DNA of 64,000 nt from Stemphylium vesicarium (taxonomy: Eukaryota; Ascomycota; Dothideomycetes; Pleosporales; Pleosporaceae), in assembly GCA_004380135.1 (NCBI GenBank), contig QXCR01000017.1, positions 230,010 to 294,009 on the forward strand, given 5' to 3'. The position numbers were made by a program, and so were the translations under genes. The notes beneath the pieces were generated by a model, which had not been told where the DNA came from, did not search any database, and saw nothing but the letters and a program-made list of their open reading frames with translations. Below, piece by piece: positions 32,996-45,886 of the stretch (the stretch's first letter is position 1; each line of letters begins with the position of its first letter).

Positions 32996-35900
32996 TCATT
33001 TTACGGCAGCAGGGGAAGGCGAGCTACGACCGACGGAGTGAGGCGCAGGAGCACTTGTAATAGAAGAACGTTTCTGCATCTTGAGGGCGTCAAGTTTCTT
33101 CTTGAGGGCCCTTTGGCGGCTTCTCATCTGCTCAAGAACTGTGCATTGTTAGTCGAAAGGATACTATGATCAGCGTAAAAAGCACTTACGCTTTTGTATC
33201 GACCTTCGGTCTTCGCCATCGAGGCCGTTGATCTCTTCAGCCTCAGATTTGGTGCCGGGGAGGTCTTCCTCTTCTTCCAAGACAGCTTGAAGCATCGTGA
33301 TGGCAGTCCAATAATTGATATCGCAGTCGCCTAGGTTATGGCCAGTGAGCTCATCGATCGCGGCTTGGCGACTCATTTCAAGCGAACGATCGTATAAAAG
33401 TTTCTCCGCAGTAACTCCAGTGGTGAGCAAGATGTTCTCTGCGGAGCCGACCGCAGTTGCCGAGCCAGATGCCGCTGATTGATTTTGGGGATGGCTAGGA
33501 TGGTCTACAGGCAGTTGCTGTTGCGCTTGTTTGAGCTTGCGAGCAACTATTTCCGATTTGACGCAGCATTCATTGAAACGGTCCCGCACCCAGGAAACAA
33601 CTTGACCAAGCTTGGCATTGGTACGGTTGGTACCGTCAGGCCCGCTGTTGCGGCGTGCTCGGTTCCAATAACTCCCAGTCAAGTCCATGGCCTTGTTTAA
33701 CATGGCCAGCGTTTTGACAAACAGGACTAAAGCTTCTTCAGAGATGAGCAAGATAGTATCGGGCGTCAACTCGTCATCGTCGTCGTCATCATACTCGATA
33801 ATGTCGTTGTTTGGCTTTCGAGCGACCCCGGTGGGTCCGCCTCCTAAAGCCGGGTCACTTGGTGCAACGGGAACGAGCTGGCTGTACTTGACTTCGGCAA
33901 AACCATAGACAACGTGACTAAGTTGTGCCAGGTCTTCAATCCTTCTTACTGCCAATGTATCCTCGTCTTTGCCCACTGTTTTGCCGCTATCGCCGACGAG
34001 GAGCATACTGCTTTGCGCGGTTGGATATGCTGGGAAGGCCGAATATCCCTGTGGTGGTGGGGGCGGCGACACGCCTTTCATGACAGGCGGCGAAAGACCA
34101 AGCCCTCGGATGTTGACCATGTTCATGGCCTTGGACAGAGCGGAGGTAGCAGTCTCAAAACTGGGACGGTATTGCCGCCGACTGTAGGAGGCAGTGCGTT
34201 GGTGGGTGATGGTCGGCTTTTGTTGAATCTGTATAGCTTTCGATGGCACTGCTCCAGTAATGGAAGTCGGGGACCCCTGTGTCGTCGATCGCCGCTTCAT
34301 CGCCGATTCTCGATGCATGGGCCGGTCTCTCTGGGTTTGCGGACTGTTGGCAATTTCATCTGCGAGCGCGTCTATCTCGACGCGGCGTTTCTCTACAAAC
34401 ACAAAACCCTCGTCCAGCGCGTTGTCTTGAGCAGCTCGTTCGGCCGCCTCCCGCAACACGTTTGCTTCGGCCCTCTGGGGAATGCGTTCGCGATCGAGAT
34501 GCTCCTTTAGGCCTGTCGGTGCCGGTGCTTGATCGTCTCGGGAATACCTGCGTCTGTGACTGGTCGAAGTGCTTGTCGCAGGCTGGTCATGTAGAGTCAA
34601 CGGACGACCTGGAGCTGTGGCAGCATTGGTGAGAATCGGTCGCCGATGCTCACGATGTGATGTGCGGTCTTCGTTAGGTTCGATTGGGGTGTTGCTAGAT
34701 CTGCGAGAAGGAAGGTGCGGCGGAGTGCTTGAATAGTTGCCAGAAACAGGCCTAGAGCTTGGTCTTGAGGGCGGCGTCATGCCAACGCCTGCCCTATCCC
34801 GGGGCGAGGGAACGTATGGGTTTTCTGCGACTTGGCGATCCACATCAATAGGCACCCTCTGAATCTGTCTGGATGATTCGACAGGCGGCTCTAACGCTGA
34901 GGCTTGAAGGCGTTCAGAAGCTTGCATGGATCCGGGTAGATCCTCGTCTACCATGTCAGGGATCTCGTCGCGAATGACGGAATCCGCGAAGAAGGATTCG
35001 TAAGACATGCGCTCAGTTGGCTTTCGCTTCAATAAAGCGCGAATGAGAGTCTTCATGGCCCTACTGCAGATGAGGCCTTCCGGAAACCGTACCTGATCCT
35101 TGCGCTCTTCGATCTTGCGCAGCAGTTCAACGTGGTTGTTTGCTCTGAAAGGAGGGCGGGCGCACATCATCTCGAAAAGGACAGTGCCCACTGACCAGAG
35201 ATCAGCTTTTGCGTCGTACTTTTCATACCGCAAGATTTCCGGGGCCATGTAAAGTGGCGAGCCACAGAGGGTTTCAGCCAGCGAGGTTGTCGGCAGAATC
35301 CTAGCGAAGCCGAAATCAGCAATCTTGAGCATGGGAAGAGAGGCAATGCCTGTAGCCGGGATCAACGAGTTTGCGCTAGCGGCGAGAGGCATGCGTTCGA
35401 GGGTTCCGCTTTGCGAGTAGAATATTGAAGACGGGTTGAGGAGCAGGTTTTGGGGTTTCAAATCACGATGGATATAGTTCTTGGACCTGAGAAACTCCAG
35501 GGCGCTCGCCATTTGCTTGGCGAAATGCCGGACAACGACCTCATTCAGTCCGCCAACCGATGGATTAGGGTACTTTTCTATCATGCGCTGGGTCTGGGGG
35601 TGGTTGACGAGATCGGTCCGCTTCTTGATAAAGGCCGACAGGTCTCCGAGTTCACAGAATTCCATGATGATGTGCATGCGCGAGGGTGCTTCTTGGCAAT
35701 CGATGAGCGACACTATGTGCGGGTGATGGAGGCTCCGCAGGATGGTGATTTCGGAAACGAGGTTGTCTTTGAGCTTCTTGTTGAGCTTATTCATGTTGAC
35801 CGACTTGATAGCGACCGACTGGCGCTTTTCCTGTGGCGGGGATTTCTAGTTAGCAACGGTTCATGTCTCCCAGGTCACGGGAAGCAGCAGCAGCAGCAAC

Positions 35901-36063
35901 ATACAATGTGAATACCGCGGTAGACCTCAGCAAAGCTACCCTTGCCGATGTGGTGCATGCGCTTGAACTTGCCGATGATTTGTTCAGACCCCGAGGCCGC
36001 AGAGGAAGACGGCGATGCACCCGACCGCCGTGGGGCATGTGAACTTGGTGGTGAAGATGCCAT
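32996..36063 (-). CDS. ATG1: Autophagy-initiating serine/threonine kinase Atg1
   Basis: Three exons, 35905-36063, 33190-35830 and 32996-33138, give 980 residues. The introns (74 and 51 bp) have GTATGT and GTAAGT donors. The kinase domain begins at about residue 33 with GKGSFAEVYRG, then VAIKSV (intron 1 falls just before it), HRDLKPQN, DFGFAR and APEILRY. A long Ser/Pro/Arg-rich linker follows, then C-terminal helical regions (LAQLSHVVYGFAEVKYSQLV onward, the Atg1 tandem MIT-type domain) that bind Atg13. The last exon adds a basic helix (MRSRQRALKKKLDALKMQK). Atg1 with Atg13 and Atg17 starts autophagosome formation under starvation, controlled by TORC1. All kinase catalytic residues are visible. 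Confidence 0.96.
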
Positions 36064-37099
36064 GCTGGCGGCACCGGCTGAGTAGCCTAGCCTGATTCCC
36101 TGGGCGTGTATGTGCGGTGGGTAGGTAGGTCGGCAGGCGATTAGGCTCAGGAATCAGCTACCAGCGCAGATGCGGGTATAGGGTAGCTGTGAGCGTGTTG
36201 TACATGGGCTATCGTTGGGCGAATCGGCGATGGTCGTATCACTGGGAGGAGGGAGAGGGAGGCGGATGCGATTTAGGGCGGGGGCGGCAAGAAGGCGACG
36301 CGAGCCAGAGGCGCAACAGTTGAAGGCTAGGAAACGACGGGTACGAGGATGGCAGGCTGATTATTCGGGATGGAAGCAGGATCAGGAGGAGAGGGAGAGG
36401 ATGAGAGAGAGAGAGAGAGACAGAGACAGATCAAGAGCGAGAGCAAAAGCAAGGGAAACACACAGATGGGCGACAAGAAGAATATAGGGTCGTTGGGAAC
36501 TGAGCAGCACGACGGAACTTGTCAGGCTGGAGTGAGGGCCCCAGACTCGGTCGCAATCACGGGGGGCAACTTAGCGCGCCGCTGACTGGACTGATAACGA
36601 CGCGTGAACTGGGGAACCTGCGACGCTGCGGCCATGCAACGATGCGACGATGCACCAGCAGTGTGGGCAAAAGAGAATGATGCGCTTCAAAAGACAAGTC
36701 TCAGACCATGGGCGCTTCCTGATGTATATGCTCGTCCCGTGGCGCTCTCTACGAGTGCGTCGCTCCCCGCTGCCTGCGAGAAGAAGAGGAGTGCCCGCCA
36801 GATGGCCGGCAGGTGACCACTTCGCACCTCATTCGCCCGCATCCAGGGCTACCCAGGTGCCATCGGCCAACCACCATGACGTAGCCGCCCTCGCCCGTCC
36901 TCGCCGCTGCTATCGTCGCCGCTGGCATGCATTCCAGCCCTCGCCCACATACATAACATGCTGCCCTGCGCAAGCTTTCATTCTGGTCTTGCACCGCTGT
37001 ACCAGTCCACGTGGACGACTTCTAGCCTACCTCTCCACCTATCCCTCAATATTGTACCTGCACACCCACACCCACACCTGACGCCATGTCGCCTACCAC
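36064..37099. other. ATG1 upstream region with GA-rich tract
   Basis: About 1 kb between the ATG1 start and the stop of the dolichol kinase gene. A purine-rich tract with a GA run lies at about 36380-36440. ACCCACACC repeats occur near 37060-37080. No gene was recognised. Confidence 0.45.
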
Positions 37100-39945
37100 T
37101 TACAGCCTGACTCCCCTCACCAGGATCCATAGCACCACCGGCACGATCACGTTGTCATTTCCCCCAGTGAGCACAGCCTCGTTCAGGCTCGCGCCCATCG
37201 CGCACACGGCTGCTTTGCCAATCGTCACCACGGCGGCGATTGCCCGTCCTTCTGCTTCTTTTCCCGTCACGTGACTACTACCCCACCCAATGTAGAGCCA
37301 TGCCCTGCCCACGGCAAGCCCGATAGTCACCGCAACAGCAAAAGCCAAGGATCCTTCCAGCGACTTTCCGCCCGCCCAAGGCCATCTCCGCCGCCCATAA
37401 CGACGCCCGATCAACGAGGCTGCGGCATCCCCCATGCCTACACAAATCACCCCCGAGACCATACTAACGTCCCGCTTCTTGACGCCCCAGTCCCTCCAAG
37501 GCTCGTCCCCAGTTCGCTCTACGCCGGCCAGTGACAACCAGAGTGGTATTGCGCAACCGATTAGGAGAAAGATGTGCGAAACAACTACAGGGCCCCGGAG
37601 GTCGCGGCCATCCACATATGGTGTGAGAAACCTGGCGATGGGCTTCGAAAGTGGCGGAAGCTGCGAAGCCCGGATCAGATCAAGCAAAATGAAGACTGCG
37701 AGTACAAGTGCGAGAGCCAGCGCAACGAAACATGGGTCGACGTAGATGGTTGGCAGGAGCATTGCCACCATCGTCCCATGGAACACCTTGCGGCGCGTGT
37801 CCACTTCGACAATGGCAGATAGCGAGAGGACCGAGACCAGGCCAGCCAGGATAGTGCCCCCACAGTAAATGCACAATAGAATGCGCATGTTCGCCTCCCC
37901 TAGTGTGTCCTGACTCAAGCGTAGTGCGACTGGCAACCGTCCCGCCAGATCATCAGCATCCAGTCTTGCGGGTAGCGGTACCCACCACTCCAAGTCCCAT
38001 TCGAACACTTTCCATCGCAAACTTGCTATGTTGCCGAACAGGTAGCCGATTGCCCACCCAAATGGTTCGTGATGATGCAGTGCGTATTCGCCAATTGCAT
38101 ACCGGATTGGGCCCAATATCAATATCACTACCACTATATAGAAATATGCCGCATATAACCACTTCCTCACCCAGGCTTGTGTAGGGGTGAGTGATAGGTA
38201 AGAGTGCGCGATAGACCGTGATCGTTTACGGTGCGAGTATCGGTGCTGTGAAGTATGGTTTTCAGCTGCGAGGACCGGCAGTGTGTTTCTGCGTTTACGT
38301 CCAGCGTTGCGTGGTTCCTCGTCGACGTCATCTAGCTTTTCGGGACTTTTCTTCGACACTTCGGCAGCCGAATGTTGCTCGACTACACCAGCAGGTATAC
38401 CGCTCCTGTTACCAAAAGGAACCATGCCAACTTTCAGGCTTTTCGTTTTGTACAAAGTTCCAGACGCTACGTCATCCTCATCGGCATCACTGTCGCTACC
38501 ACCCCCCGCTCCATCACCTCTATTATGCCTGGATCCTAAACTATTGTTTAGAATCTGCAAGAAATTCTGTCGAGCTCGAATGACTCGGCCAGCACGTCGA
38601 AGTCTCCATCGGGGAATGCGTGCAAGGGCGACACCCCACTTGAGAATTCGGCCGCAAAACACAAACACGCCGAGTCCACCAAACCACAGCAGGACTGCGA
38701 GAATCACCGACTGTGGAGATTCGGAGAACAGAAAGAGGTTGATAAGTCCGACCGAAAGGAGATGTAGTTCGGTGGGTAGCAGGCTCGTCGTCGTTAGATA
38801 GTACAACGGAGGAAGTAGTGCCTGATGCAGAGGAAACAGACAGGCCAGAAGTTCTGGATCTATGCCTCTGTGCGATGGCGGCAATTTGAGCTTGTAAGGC
38901 TTTTCCGCAGACAGCCGAGACGGGATATCGGTGTTCTCGGCTACGATTAACGGCATCATGGAAAATAGCCAGTGTAGCGATGAGTAGCCTAGGGAGGAAT
39001 TGAAAGGAATCAATCTGGCTGGTAACGCAGCGAGACCAAGCAGAATATTCGGCAACAGTGGCTTCGGCGACGAAGCGAAGAGCGAGATGGCGATCAGTAC
39101 AGGTAGCAACGGTGGGTAGAGTATAGTCGCTGGATCGAAAGCTGCTGGGAGATGTATCCGCCGGCGAAGCTTAAGATTAGAGTGATGCTTCCAAGAATAA
39201 TATAATAAACGAAGTGGATACAGACCAAGCAGGATTGCCAGGACGGCAACATGTGTTAGCAGTTCTACTGGACTCGTGTTAGCGTCGTCAAGCATTCGTC
39301 GAAACAGTGCTGACCTCTATGCCACGATAGCAGCTGGATCCAGCAGTCGCACCCGTGAACAGCGAGTATGCCAATGCCGACAAGCAGTGCAGTCTCGGTC
39401 GTTCTTCTTACCAGCTCGTTGCGCCGCCTTTGCGTATATTTCTGCCTTGCTGCTCTCGTCTCGTCGTCTACGTGGTATACACTCCCTTTCTGTTGGTTCT
39501 TCTTGGTGCCGTCAAAGAAGCCTCCGGAGAAATTCTTTGCTTCGTCGTCGATCTGCGTCGGTGTAAGAAGAGGGCTTGCCCATTCCCCGGTTTCCAACGG
39601 GCGTGATTCGCGTAGCCCCTTGTGTGGACGCAGTGGAGGTGCAGGCAATGCCTTTACCAGACTATAACCCTCATCGTCCGCCTCGGTGCCACTCTCACTT
39701 GGTGACTGCGATGCCGGTTTCCTACGCTTTCTGCCGTCCCCGTCGAGTGCTGCATCATGGGCAAGTTGCGCATGTGACGCCACGTCGACCGTCCGTTCCG
39801 ACAACTGTCCCCGTATCTCATCCCTGTGACGCAAGTATGGGTGTGGTGAGCGACGGAACAGTGGGACATGGTCCACGTCTGCGGGCGCGGGCGCAGGCGC
39901 AGGCGTAAGGGCGGGCGAGTCTGGCTGCGTTGCGTCTTGCGACAT
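37100..39945 (-). CDS. SEC59: Dolichol kinase (SEC59-type)
   Basis: Two exons, 39315-39945 and 37100-39267, give 932 residues. The 47-bp intron (donor GTCAGC, acceptor GTCCAG, in phase) is unusual in its donor; it joins SWHR to VELLTHVAVL. The N-terminal 180 residues are polar, followed by many membrane helices. The C-terminal domain carries the dolichol kinase features RKVFHGTMVAMLLPTIYVDP, GVICVGMGDAAASLIGRRYGRRRW and GGKSLEGSLAF, which contain the CTP-binding residues. The enzyme uses CTP to make dolichyl phosphate in the ER membrane, the carrier lipid for N-glycosylation, O-mannosylation and GPI anchors. Filamentous fungal forms are longer than the yeast protein (about 520), which agrees with this length. 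Confidence 0.93.
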
Positions 39946-40572
39946 TGCGCGTTGTGTCGATTTGTTTCAATCTCCGTATGCGACCGTGGGATAGATGCGC
40001 GAGTCCGGCTTGCAAGCAATTATGGGGAATGCATCGACTGTGGCGAGCTGTCGCTCGGGAGCCGGTAGGTAGGATTGTACGCGGTGTTGAGTGGTGAATC
40101 AGCGGATGGACCCAATTGCACATGCGGGCTGCTGTGGAGAATGAAGGAGACAAGGTGAAGAGGCGGGAGCCGGAGTGCTAGCAAGTGACGCAAAATTTAG
40201 AATTCGTCATGTTCAGAGCCATGGCCGCCAATGCTGCACTTTCCATTCTCACATGTTCGGCAGCCTGGCGCGTTCCGAAGGCTGGCGTTGCAGGTCCAAC
40301 AGGCCGCCTTTTCGGCATGCTTCCGCTTACTGCAACGCGCTTCCAACTCCCGCCTTGGGTCCCTCACCAGGCTGATCATTAAACATTCACCCCACAAACC
40401 ATGTCACTACACCACGGCTCCGGTCAGACAAGAAGGTTTCTTGTTCGCGAAATCTGCTACTCCTGCTGCTATTTTACAGTGATTTTATTTAACGCCGGCT
40501 ACCTCACTGACAAGCCCGACCACCGCGGGGGCGGGCCAAGTGTTGGTTGATTCTACGGAAAGGCGAACATGT
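39946..40572. other. Intergenic dolichol kinase to aminopeptidase
   Basis: A 627-bp spacer upstream of the dolichol kinase gene and downstream of the aminopeptidase stop. Nothing was recognised. Confidence 0.4.
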
Positions 40573-43500
40573 CTACTGCAGATACTTGTGCTCCTGAAGC
40601 CATCCATCGACATCCTGTGAATCCCTCGCGACCCATGCAGCCTTGGCATTGATACTGTCAAGGCTCTGGGAAAGCGCCATATCGAACCCCTTGGTGCTCT
40701 TGTCTTTGAAGAAGGCCTCAATGTCCTCAATGTGCTCGCGGTGCGTGAAACAAGACGTCGTTATGGCGACCACAGAGCTTAGCATACTCAGGCTAGGAGG
40801 AAGCCTACGTTCAAGTTCTGCCCAGTTCTCCTTGACCCAGTTCCACAGCGCATGGCATCCTGCCGGGTGAGTCCTCAACGCTCCAATAGGGAGGTAGATG
40901 TCTTGACCCTTGACTTCGTCACTCAGCGCCATATCGAGCGTACGCTGCATGAGCTGTGGCGACTTGGCCCGTCCAAGTGAGCGAAGAGCCGAGTTGCGTT
41001 CATCGCTTGTAACAGCGTTGCGAGCCTCGTTCACAATGGCATCATACTGCTACAAATTAGCATAAACATACCGACAAGTGCAGGAGAGGCTTACCTCTTC
41101 TTCGCCGCCATTGTTGAGTACAATGGCGTAAACACTGCCGCGAATGTTGGGGTGGATGGCAGACTTGTCTCCCGCTTTGAATTTGGCAAACATGTCAAAG
41201 CATGCCTGTGTGATCTTTTCGTCACCGGCCATACCAGCAGCGCCGAACATGAGGCCTTTGAACTGCTGCTCAATATGGCCGTCCTGCTCGCTAAAAGTCC
41301 ATCCCAGCTCATGTGCCTTGTCTGCGCTGAGTTCCAGTTGAAACTTTTTCAGAGCGTCCCTCGTCTTCTGGTCCTCGAACATCCACGCGCCGCGTAGCGT
41401 TCCAATTCGCGCCAGGATTTCTCCCCAAACAACGAATTCCGCCTCATGCTTGAAGCTGTCAAGTAGAGAAAGAATGCCAGATGTCTTTTGATACCCGGAA
41501 GCAGCCAGCGAGCCAGCATCAGCAATCATTCCTGCCCGGTCTTCGACAGTAAGAAGTCCTTCTTTTGCGGCAATCCCAAGTTTGCGCAGTCGCTCTGGCG
41601 TGTAAGATGTGCGGTACAAGCCTGAGTGATCGGCATTTAGCTTAAAGAAATCAAGGTCCTTGAGCTTGAAGTCGGCCTCGCGATCGAAGAGAGTCAAGTC
41701 TTCATCGACGCCATCCTTGGTCCGCAGACCGAGGAAGACGGGATACAGGGTCTGATCTTCCTCAGGTTTGACATCGGCAGTGCGCAGGAAGCGGTTCTGC
41801 TTAAGATGGATCGTATCGGTGCCTTCAGTCACGGCGACCACAGGGTACCCCACCTTCTTGGTCCAGATGTCCATGACCTTACCAACGTCCTTGCCACTGG
41901 CGTCGGTTAAAGCAGCCCAGAGATCGCCCGTCTCGGTATTTCCGTAAGCATGCTTCTTGAGGTATCGGCGGATTCCCTCCATGAATGTGTCTTCACCCAC
42001 CCACTTGGAGATCATACGGATGACGCTGGAGCCCTTGGAATACGAGATGGCATCAAAGATTTGGTTGATTTCGTCCGCACGCTTCACTGGCATCTCAATA
42101 GGATGGCTGCTGCGCAGTGAGTCGAGAGAGAGTGCGCTAGCGAGATTGTCGGTAACATAGCCTTCCCAGACCTTCCAATCAGGATAGAAGACGTTACAAG
42201 AGTACCACGACATCCATGTCGCGAATCCCTCGTTTAACCACAAGCCATCCCAGAAATCCATGGTGACCAAATTGCCGAACCACTGATGTGCGAGCTCGTG
42301 TTGCACCGTCTCGGCTACGCGCTGTTTGGTAGCCGCACCGCTGACCTTTTCGTCGATGAGTACATCGACGACCCGGTAGGTGACCAGCCCCCAATTCTCC
42401 ATGGCACCGGCGCTGAAGTCGGGAATAGCCACCATGTCCATCTTGGGCAGTGGGAAGGGGCTGTTGAAGGTCTTTTCGTAAAACTCCAGCGTCTTGGCCG
42501 CCAGCTCGAGGGAGAAGCGCCCGTGCTCAATGTCCCTGTCTTTTGGTGCGTAGACACGCACGGGAACGCGGAATTTGTTAGTTTCGATGTAGTTGAGCTC
42601 TCCAACAATGAAGCAGAGGAGATAGGTTGACATAAGCGGCGTTGGATTGAAAGTGACGGCCTTGCGCTTAGAGCCCGTGATTGTGCTTTCCACTTGCTTC
42701 TCCGAAGCCACGTCCATGTTGCTTAAGCAGGTCATCTTGTCGTCGGCGATGAGGGTGACGGTGAAGTTGGCCTTGAGTGCCGGCTCGTCGAAACAGGGGA
42801 AGGCGCGCCTGGCATCAGTGGGCTCCATTTGCGTCGTGGCCATGTAAGTGGTGGAGCCATCTTCAGCCTTGAATGAGGAGCGGTAGAAACCCGCCATGGT
42901 GTCGTTCAGGATGCCGGAGAATGTCATGGTGAGCTTGGCCTTGCTACCGCTGGGGATGGTGTGGTTGAAGCTGACCTTGGTTGTCTGCGCGTCGTCGTCG
43001 GTGGTGACATTGGGCGAATCGGTGAGCACCTGTTCGCCTGCTGCGACCTTTGTAGAGTGGATCTTGAGCTCATTTGTGTTGAGCGAGATGGATGTAGTGT
43101 CGTCGACGACATCAAGACTGGCGGCGTGTCAGCAAGCGCCCGTACGCCATGCGAGGTGGGGAGGAGTGCAATGGCCTACTCGATAACCACGGTGCCATTG
43201 TAGGTAAACTTGTCAAAGTCGGGCTCCAGCGTCAAGTCGTAATGCATGGGCTTGACATTGGTCGGCAGCACCTCGCGGCCCTTGGTAATGTCAATGGACG
43301 AGTGCCCGTCGACGCCGAAGTGTTTGCACATGTTTCTTCGGTGTGAGCAGTATCTGACCGGGGCGGCGAAGGAGTGTCGGGGAGGAGGAGGTGGTGGAGG
43401 TGATGGGCGAGGCGTCGCGTGTCGTAGCTGAGCGTGTGTAGCGGGGTATCGAGAGCTTGTCGTGGGGCTCGAGAGCGTGTGCAGTAGTAGATTCCGGCGA

Positions 43501-43610
43501 GGCCTCAGCCGACTGCGGAAAGAAGCGGCGGTGACGGCGATGGCAGGCCGCGATGGCAGCACCCGCCCGTTTTGCAGGGCAGAGGCGCCATTATGCCTGA
43601 AGCAGTGCAT
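40573..43610 (-). CDS. M1-family zinc aminopeptidase (Ape2/Aap1-type)
   Basis: Three exons, 43180-43610, 41095-43117 and 40573-41049; introns 62 and 45 bp. From the long start it is 976 residues; from the second good ATG at 43331 (MCKHFGVDGHSS) it is 883. The extra 93 residues are rich in Arg, Ser and Ala with almost no acids and a proline run, resembling a mitochondrial presequence, so two products are possible. M1 hallmarks are all present: the exopeptidase motif GAMENWG, the zinc site HELAHQWFGN with the downstream NEGFATW glutamate, and the ERAP1-like C-terminal domain (ALRSLGRAKSP, QDIYLPIGALR). It removes N-terminal residues from peptides. Which start is used cannot be decided from sequence alone. 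Confidence 0.94.
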
Positions 43611-44503
43611 CTAACTCGACAACTACCGTGGTGGAGGTTGCGCTGCGGTGAGTGCACGCTTCGTTGCGATTGGCTGGACGAAGTTTGTCAGGGCAGGCAG
43701 GAGCGACCTGCCTCCCTCGCACCCACTGGAAAAGCACATGCCACTAGGCTGTCCAAGCCCGCCGTCCGCCGTCCCCGGCTACCGCGTACAAATATTCCCC
43801 GCCGCCCTCGCAAATGGCCTTTTCTTTTCTCTAACACCGCAAGGAAGTCCTCCCAGCGCTCTCCCTCTCGCAGAGACGCTGTGTGTTCTGGCAACACTGC
43901 CAGTCCTTGCTAGAGAAAAGCTAGCCCTCGTTTGAGCCCTTCCGCAATTCCTGCATGAGTGGAAGGGTATAGAAGTAGTGCTACATGCAATGCTGTTAAA
44001 AAATCACTTCACGGCAACCGTCGCGGTTCTTGGGAAGCGGCACCTTGGCAGAACCAGCCAGAGCCGACGAGAGTGTGCTTATGCCTGTGTCATGATGATT
44101 GATTTGCCGACGTCGACCTGTATGCCCTATGTGAACATTGAATAATGCGAGGTGGCAACCGGTTATGTGACAGCCATTTCCATTGCACCCACCATCTGCC
44201 TTGTTGGAGACGCATGCTCGAGCCAAACACCCTAAGAAAATGTCCATGGTGAACGAGTTTGGCTTGGCAACCGTGGCTGCTACTCACGCTCCCGCTGACA
44301 CTTCCTCAATGGCGCTTCAAATATACAGATCATGCATCGCCGAAAGCCGCGTGCCTTGGCCAATCACAGCGGCCCCCGACTTGATTAGGTCTCGCCAAGC
44401 CTCGTGCGAAGAAGTTGCGACCAGACAACCCTCCCTCACCACTATCACCACCGCCGACAACCCCCATTGATCCACTCTCCTTCTTGCTCCGAGCCAGCTT
44501 CAC
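43611..44503. other. Divergent promoter region
   Basis: An 893-bp spacer between the aminopeptidase (minus) and cytochrome c1 (plus) genes. Short frames only, none recognised. Confidence 0.45.
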
Positions 44504-45886
44504 ATGACCATGTTGGCTCGCTCAGCACTGCGTACGGCACGCTCCGCCGGCGCCGCAGCCCGCAATGCCACCAGCAAACCAGCTTCGGTACGCCTCCCAC
44601 ATGGCCCAGCCCATGCCCATTGCTCCCGCGAGCTCCATCATCGCCATCTCCGGCATCTTGCTTGTGCCCAAGCTCTTTCCCGCTGCAATTGAATATCTGG
44701 CTGACGGATCGGATGACTACAGCGCTTCGCCTCGACATCGGCCTCTGCCGAGGGAGCTGGCTCTTCGTGGAAGAACAATGCCCTTCCCGCCAGCGCCACC
44801 ATCTTCGCTGTCGGTTCGACTGCCTGGTACTGGCATCTATACGGACGCGATGTTGATGCCATGACCCCTGCGGAAGAAGGGTGAGTGCGCCATTCCCCCG
44901 GATTACACCATGGCGGAAAAGCGGATGAAACAACGAGATTGACCATGACGCCGAGAACCATTGCAATTTCAACAAGAAGCGGAACGAAGCTGACATAGGC
45001 ACGCATAGTCTACACCCGACCCAGTACCCGTGGGAGCACGAGAAGTGGTCCAAGACCTTCGACCACGGAGCGTACGTCTTCCTTCGCCTGACCCCAGCAC
45101 CCACATCCTAACATGTCAACAGTCTCCGCCGTGGGTTCCAGGTCTACCGCGAAGTCTGCGCATCCTGCCACTCTATCTCGCGTGTCCCCTACCGAGCTGT
45201 CGTCGGCAAGTTCATGACTGTCGACGAGGCCAAGGCCCTCGCCGAGGAGAACGAATACGATACCGAGCCAAACGACCAGGGCGAAATCGAGAAGCGCCCC
45301 GGAAAGCTGTCTGACTACATGCCCGCCCCCTACAAGAACGACGAGGCTGCCCGTGCTGCGAACAACGGTGCACTGCCCCCGGATCTATCGCTCATGGTCA
45401 AGGCCCGCCACGGTGGCTGCAACTACATCTTCAGCTTATTGACTGGCTACCCCGAGGAGCCACCTGCGGGTGCCGTCGTTCCAGAGGGCCTCAACTTCAA
45501 CCCCTACTTCCCCGGTACCGGAATTGCCATGGCCCGTGTGCTTTACGACGACCTGGTTGAATACGACGATGGTACCAAGGCCTCTACTTCGCAGATGGCC
45601 AAGGATGTCGTTGAGTTCCTCAACTGGACGGCCGAGCCTGAGATGGATGACCGCAAGAAGATGGGCTGGAAGGTTCTTGCTGTCAGTAGCGTGTTATTCG
45701 CGCTCAGCGTCTGGGTCAAGAGGTAGGTTCCTGGCCAACGACCAAATGAAAAACATAGCTAACAACTACGGTAGGTACAAGTGGGCACCGCTCAAGAACC
45801 GAAAGATTCTCTACCAGCCACCACCAAACAAGAGCATTCTCGAGCACATTCCCAAGCCAAACACTTCCGGCAAGACGAACCAATAA
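44504..45886 (+). CDS. CYT1: Cytochrome c1, complex III
   Basis: Five exons, 44504-44587, 44723-44880, 45009-45071, 45123-45722 and 45775-45886, encode 338 residues. The introns (135, 128, 51 and 52 bp) are all in phase. The N-terminus is an Arg/Ala-rich mitochondrial presequence ending near RFASTSA, followed by a hydrophobic sorting segment (ASATIFAVGSTAWYWH). The catalytic part has the haem c attachment site CASCH, the axial-ligand region PGTGIAM and YDDLVEYDDG. A C-terminal membrane anchor (VLAVSSVLFALSVWVKR) precedes a basic matrix tail (YKWAPLKNRKI). The protein passes electrons from the Rieske centre to cytochrome c in the inner membrane. Confidence 0.97.
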
